DNA from: Floridanema aerugineum
GTDB lineage: Bacteria; Cyanobacteriota; Cyanobacteriia; Cyanobacteriales; Aerosakkonemataceae
Length of the DNA: 64,000 nucleotides
Assembly: GCF_041929345.1 (NCBI RefSeq)
Contig: NZ_JBHFNQ010000090.1
Coordinates: 1 to 64,000, forward strand
Direction: 5' to 3'
Part shown: positions 61,262 to 64,000 of the stretch, one piece after another
Layout: each line of letters starts with the position of its first letter
How positions within the stretch are numbered: position 1 is the stretch's first letter
Notes under the pieces: model-generated
Seen by the model: the letters and a program-made list of their open reading frames with translations, nothing else
The model's database searches: none
What the model was told of the DNA's origin: nothing
Translations under genes and position numbers: made by a program

Positions 61262-61792
61262 ATGGATTTTTTACAACAAAGACCAACATGGGACGAATAT
61301 TTCATGATGTTGGCAAAATTAGCTGCTACTAGATCTACTTGTTTAGCTTTTCCCGTAGGTGCAGTAATTGTCAAAGATAAACAAGTTGTGGCGACAGGTT
61401 ATAACGGTTCACCTTCGGGAACGGCTCATTGTATTAGCCAAGGTTTTTGTTATCCTGGGTTAGAAAGTTGTGATGCTAGTAGTACTTTGCCTTCCCGTGC
61501 GGTTCATGCTGAAGCAAATGCGATCGCACAAGCTGCCAAACACGGAATTTCCACAGAAGGCGCTAGTATATATGTTACCTTAGAACCCTGTCTTTCCTGC
61601 TTAAAATTAATGATTTCTGCGGGAATTCATCAAGTTTTTTACGAGACAACTTTTAATAGTGGTAATAAAGCTATTGTCCGAGATTCTTTTGTTAAAGATG
61701 GTTTAGTAACCTTAAAACAAATTCACATTTCCGACGCAACAGCCCAAAAAGCGGCAAATTTCTTATTAAATCCCATTTCCATGAAACGTTAA
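61262..61792 (+). CDS. dCMP deaminase-family zinc enzyme
   Basis: A cytidine-deaminase-like enzyme of 176 residues. The zinc site is HAE (82-84, His82 and catalytic Glu84 in RAVHAEANAIAQ) with Cys110 and Cys113 (LEPCLSCLKLM). The insert CISQGFCYPGLESC (57-70), with extra cysteines, occurs in dCMP deaminases. It would convert dCMP to dUMP, the substrate of the ThyA-like protein two genes upstream. An effector-binding region is not separately visible. Confidence 0.88.
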   Translation: MDFLQQRPTWDEYFMMLAKLAATRSTCLAFPVGAVIVKDKQVVATGYNGSPSGTAHCISQGFCYPGLESCDASSTLPSRAVHAEANAIAQAAKHGISTEGASIYVTLEPCLSCLKLMISAGIHQVFYETTFNSGNKAIVRDSFVKDGLVTLKQIHISDATAQKAANFLLNPISMKR

Positions 61793-61828
61793 AGTCAAAA
61801 AAAAAAATACAGATGAACTATCTAAAAT

Positions 61829-61873
61829 CTTATCTGCGTTCATCTGCGTTTATCTGCATTCATCTGCGTTTAA
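61829..61873. repeat. CATCTGCGTT tandem repeat
   Basis: Four units of the 10-12 base CATCTGCGTT/CATCTGCATT type, the same family as 18384-18520, between the dCMP deaminase (+) and the convergent CobO-like gene (-). Confidence 0.8.
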
Positions 61874-61892
61874 AAATTCATCCTTGCGCCAA

Positions 61893-62453
61893 CTAAGGGC
61901 GATGACTGCGGCGAATTTCGGTAATTTGATCTGCCACATCTAAAATTGCTGCTGGCATTTCTGGCCCTGTCATAATAATATCGACATGACTGGGGCGTTT
62001 AGCAATAAATTCCAACACTTCCTTTTCGGGAATTAAACCAAAATTTACCGCTAAACTTAATTCATCCAAAACTACCAAATTATACTTTCCTTCAGTTACA
62101 ACTTTTTGAGTGTGTTTCCACAAATCCCGCAAAGAATTCATCTCTACTTCATCTAATTGTGGCGTATCAATGCAGCGTGGTAAGTCGCAACGCACCCAAT
62201 CTAAATTTTGTCCTAAACGAACTGGATGTTCATACCCCTGATTGATTCCTCCTTTGAGGAATTGAACTACCAAGACAGGCGTTCCTTGTCCGGCGATTCT
62301 TAATGCTTGCGCCATGACACTGGTGAAGAAACTGCGATGGGAAGAGGTAAAAACTTGTACCAATCCTTCAATTTCCGGTAATATGTCGGGCTGTGTAGTG
62401 TCGTAACTTTGACGAACAGAATTAACAGTTGGGGTTTCTATCTGGGCTACCAT
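61893..62453 (-). CDS. CobO/BtuR-like protein lacking the canonical P-loop
   Basis: The 186-residue protein is alignable in outline with cob(I)alamin adenosyltransferase CobO: GLVQVFTSSHRSFFTSVMAQ (about 30-49), GTPVLVVQFLKGG, and NLVVLDELSLAVNFGLI with the Walker B Asp. However, the canonical G-K-G-K-T-T P-loop is replaced by TSSHRSFFTS, which has no GK-T/S. It may bind a different ligand or have lost ATP binding, yet is uninterrupted and therefore maintained. The start is ATG at 62453 with an AT-rich upstream. Confidence 0.75.
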   Translation of the reverse strand: MVAQIETPTVNSVRQSYDTTQPDILPEIEGLVQVFTSSHRSFFTSVMAQALRIAGQGTPVLVVQFLKGGINQGYEHPVRLGQNLDWVRCDLPRCIDTPQLDEVEMNSLRDLWKHTQKVVTEGKYNLVVLDELSLAVNFGLIPEKEVLEFIAKRPSHVDIIMTGPEMPAAILDVADQITEIRRSHRP

Positions 62454-62883
62454 AAGTCAATAATTGATGTTCAGCAACCAGCCGATCGCACTAGTTATTT
62501 AGCGCCACCTTTTGGTCTACCTTACAAAATATAGTGTATTTTTTGCTTATTATCCATAATAAAACACTATATATATAATTAAGTCAATACTAAATTGCTG
62601 GGAAATTCTTAACCTTTCCCGTCAAGTCGTAGGGTGCGTCAGAAGGTTGAATTCACTGATTAGCTGCAGAATTTTCGGTTCTGACGCACCCTACAGCTTA
62701 ACCTTTCCAGTCAAGTCGTAGGGTGCGTCAGAAGGTTGAATTTACTGATTAGCTGCAAAATTTTCGGTTCTGACGCACCCTACAGCTTAACTAGACATCT
62801 ATCATTAGTAGTAAAATCCCAGAGTAAATTAAATGTTAAGCTAATGTCGATTTTTTAGGGCAGTTTTGGGGAGAAGTTGTGCT
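62454..62883. other. 430-base intergenic region with an AT hairpin
   Basis: A divergent spacer between the CobO-like gene (-) and the adenylate-kinase-family gene (+). TATAGTGTATTTT (62530-62542) and AAAACACTATA (62561-62571) can form an AT-rich stem with one bulged base near the minus-strand start. Two 89-base hairpin repeats (62611-62789) fill the centre. Nothing coding is visible. Confidence 0.55.
62611..62789. repeat. two direct 89-base copies, each a long hairpin
   Basis: Copies at 62611-62699 and 62700-62788 differ at three positions. Each holds GTAGGGTGCGTCAGAA and TTCTGACGCACCCTAC, a perfect 16-bp stem with a loop of about 36 bases. The end GACGCACCCTAC also occurs in the related hairpin at 53903-53938. 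Confidence 0.9.
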
Positions 62884-63447
62884 GTGAGATTAATAATTTT
62901 AGGGGGTGCAGGTGCGGGGAAAAGAACCCAAGCGCAAAGACTATCTTCTAATTTATCTATCCCTTGGATTTCCACAGGGGATATTTTGCGGGATGCGATC
63001 GCCACTGTAACCCCATTAGGTAAGCAAGCGCAAGCATTTGTGGAAAAGGGCGAACTCGTACCCGATCAGATTATGATTGAATTTATGCGCCAAAGGCTGT
63101 TATTATCTGATGTTGCTAAGGGATGGGTACTTGATGGTTATCCGCGAACAGCTTTTCAAGCAGAAGAGTTAGATTTTCTGTTAACAGATTTGGGACAACA
63201 GCTAAATTGGGCAATTTGGTTAGATGTACCCCAGTCGGTGTTAGAATTTCGTTGTTTAAAGCGGGGACTTAGTGACGACCAACCAGAAATTATCCAGCGG
63301 CGAATTCAATTATTCCAAGAACGAACGATTCCGATTTTGGATTACTACGGTTATCGCGAAAGGCTGTTATTGATCGATGGTGTGCAAACTCCCGAACAAG
63401 TGCAGCAACGTATATTAAAAAGAATTAGTCAAACTGCTGTATCCTAG
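62884..63447 (+). CDS. adk: adenylate-kinase-family nucleoside monophosphate kinase
   Basis: Transfers phosphate between ATP and AMP-type nucleotides. The GTG at 62884 (MRLIILGGAGAGKRTQAQ) is preferred to the TTG at 62866 because GGGGAGAAG lies 8 bases before it. The P-loop is GGAGAGKRTQ, where the usual GxGKGT has Arg for Gly before Thr; the AMP site STGDILRDAI and the LDGYPRT segment are normal. There is no LID zinc knuckle, so it is the short form (about 187 residues). Its distance from ribosomal-protein genes, the usual adk place, suggests a second copy. Confidence 0.8.
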   Translation: MRLIILGGAGAGKRTQAQRLSSNLSIPWISTGDILRDAIATVTPLGKQAQAFVEKGELVPDQIMIEFMRQRLLLSDVAKGWVLDGYPRTAFQAEELDFLLTDLGQQLNWAIWLDVPQSVLEFRCLKRGLSDDQPEIIQRRIQLFQERTIPILDYYGYRERLLLIDGVQTPEQVQQRILKRISQTAVS

Positions 63448-63469
63448 TTTAAATTTCGAGGCAAGTGCG

Positions 63470-64000
63470 ATGTCTTGGCAACGTCCTGATGGTAGACAAC
63501 CTTATCAATTACGTCCGATTCGGTTTGAACACAATTTTACTCGTTTCGCTTCCGGTTCGGTGTTGACTCACTGCGGCGATACACAAGTTCTTTGTACTGT
63601 GAGCGTGCAAGAAAGCGTGCCTAAGTTTTTAGAAGGTAAGGGTCAGGGGTGGTTAACTGCGGAATATCGAATGCTTCCGGGTGCAACTCCCCAACGTCAA
63701 GAACGGGAATTTTTGAAACTTTCGGGAAGAACTCAGGAAATTCAAAGGTTGATTGGTCGTTCTTTAAGGGCGGCTTTGGATTTAAATGTTTTGGGTGAGC
63801 GAACAATTCTTGTTGATGCTGATGTTTTACAAGCAGATGCGGGAACGCGAACGACGGCGATTACTGGGGGATTTGTGGCTTTGGCTGATGCGATCGCTAA
63901 ACTATTAAATGAAGGATCGCTAGAGCGATCGCCAATTATTCACCAAGTCGCCGCTATCTCTGTCGGACTCCTGCAAGGTGAACCTTTCCTCGACCTCAAC
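63470..64000 (+). CDS. rph: RNase PH (partial, runs off the window)
   Basis: RNase PH trims tRNA 3' ends by phosphorolysis. The visible 177 codons start MSWQRPDGRQPYQLRPIRFE and include THCGDTQVLCTVSVQESVP, GQGWLTAEYRMLPGATPQR, RTQEIQRLIGRSLRAALD and DADVLQADAGTRTTAITGG. These are the phosphate- and RNA-binding segments of the family. The gene begins 22 bases after the adenylate-kinase gene on the same strand and is cut at the window end. Confidence 0.96.
   Translation, partial: MSWQRPDGRQPYQLRPIRFEHNFTRFASGSVLTHCGDTQVLCTVSVQESVPKFLEGKGQGWLTAEYRMLPGATPQRQEREFLKLSGRTQEIQRLIGRSLRAALDLNVLGERTILVDADVLQADAGTRTTAITGGFVALADAIAKLLNEGSLERSPIIHQVAAISVGLLQGEPFLDLN

Overview
The window is chromosomal DNA from a cyanobacterium, most likely a filamentous one. 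The evidence is the oxygenic-phototroph gene set: NDH-1 genes in the order ndhA-ndhI-ndhG-ndhE, the phycobilisome degradation protein NblB, and a metal-ligand pattern in HemB typical of plants and cyanobacteria. The HIP1 octamer GCGATCGC is very frequent. Intergenic DNA is AT-rich and crowded with the short tandem and hairpin repeats known from filamentous cyanobacterial genomes. Nothing here decides the genus or whether the organism forms heterocysts.

Layout. 0.2-2.3 kb: a translationally coupled type II restriction endonuclease and N6-adenine methyltransferase. 2.4-9.8 kb: a repeat-built coiled-coil protein, a TPR protein, an aldo/keto reductase, an AI-2E family permease and a secreted unknown. 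9.9-18.2 kb: hemB, sufE, a COG0523 metallochaperone-type GTPase, a small secreted Cys protein, an alpha/beta hydrolase, a second COG0523 GTPase overlapped by a WD40 gene, another small secreted Cys protein and an SLH lipoprotein. Two Fur/Zur-like palindromes lie in this stretch, one before hemB and one before the second COG0523 gene. It reads as a metal-allocation island and is the best candidate system in the window. 18.5-21 kb: an M42 peptidase, a CBS protein and NblB. 21.3-28.7 kb, minus strand: nadK, ndhE, ndhG, ndhI, ndhA, gltA, sixA and a DHH phosphoesterase, which are core energy and carbon metabolism genes. 29-42 kb: an HNH nuclease, a 1258-residue CHASE/PAS/GAF adenylate cyclase with a cyclase-tail remnant beside it, alr, a GT4 glycosyltransferase, tRNA-Ser and a 1371-residue multi-PAS histidine kinase. 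41.8-50.3 kb: a phosphopantetheinyl transferase, an ABC substrate-binding lipoprotein, two paralogous outer-membrane barrel proteins, a beta-lactamase-like hydrolase, an NlpC/P60 peptidase, an integral membrane flippase-like protein and a GT2 glycosyltransferase (an envelope set). 50.5-54.7 kb: tRNA-Arg, moaC, two convergent Rpn-family nuclease genes, a run of tiny coupled genes and a truncated copy of a 2TM gene (an accessory patch). 54.8-64 kb: murJ, a DUF3095 cyclase-like protein, sfsA, an RsbW-type kinase, a three-part thymidylate-synthase-like protein, an HNH-AP2 endonuclease, a dCMP-deaminase-like enzyme, a CobO-like protein without a P-loop, an adenylate-kinase-family gene and the start of rph.

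The most unusual features are the metal island with its two similar boxes and two secreted C-x-C-P-x-C proteins, the ThyA/pterin fusion separated from a dCMP deaminase by an HNH-AP2 endonuclease, a MITE-like element that appears to split a copy of another repeat, and repeat units that have entered reading frames. All calls come from reading the sequence; no database search was run.
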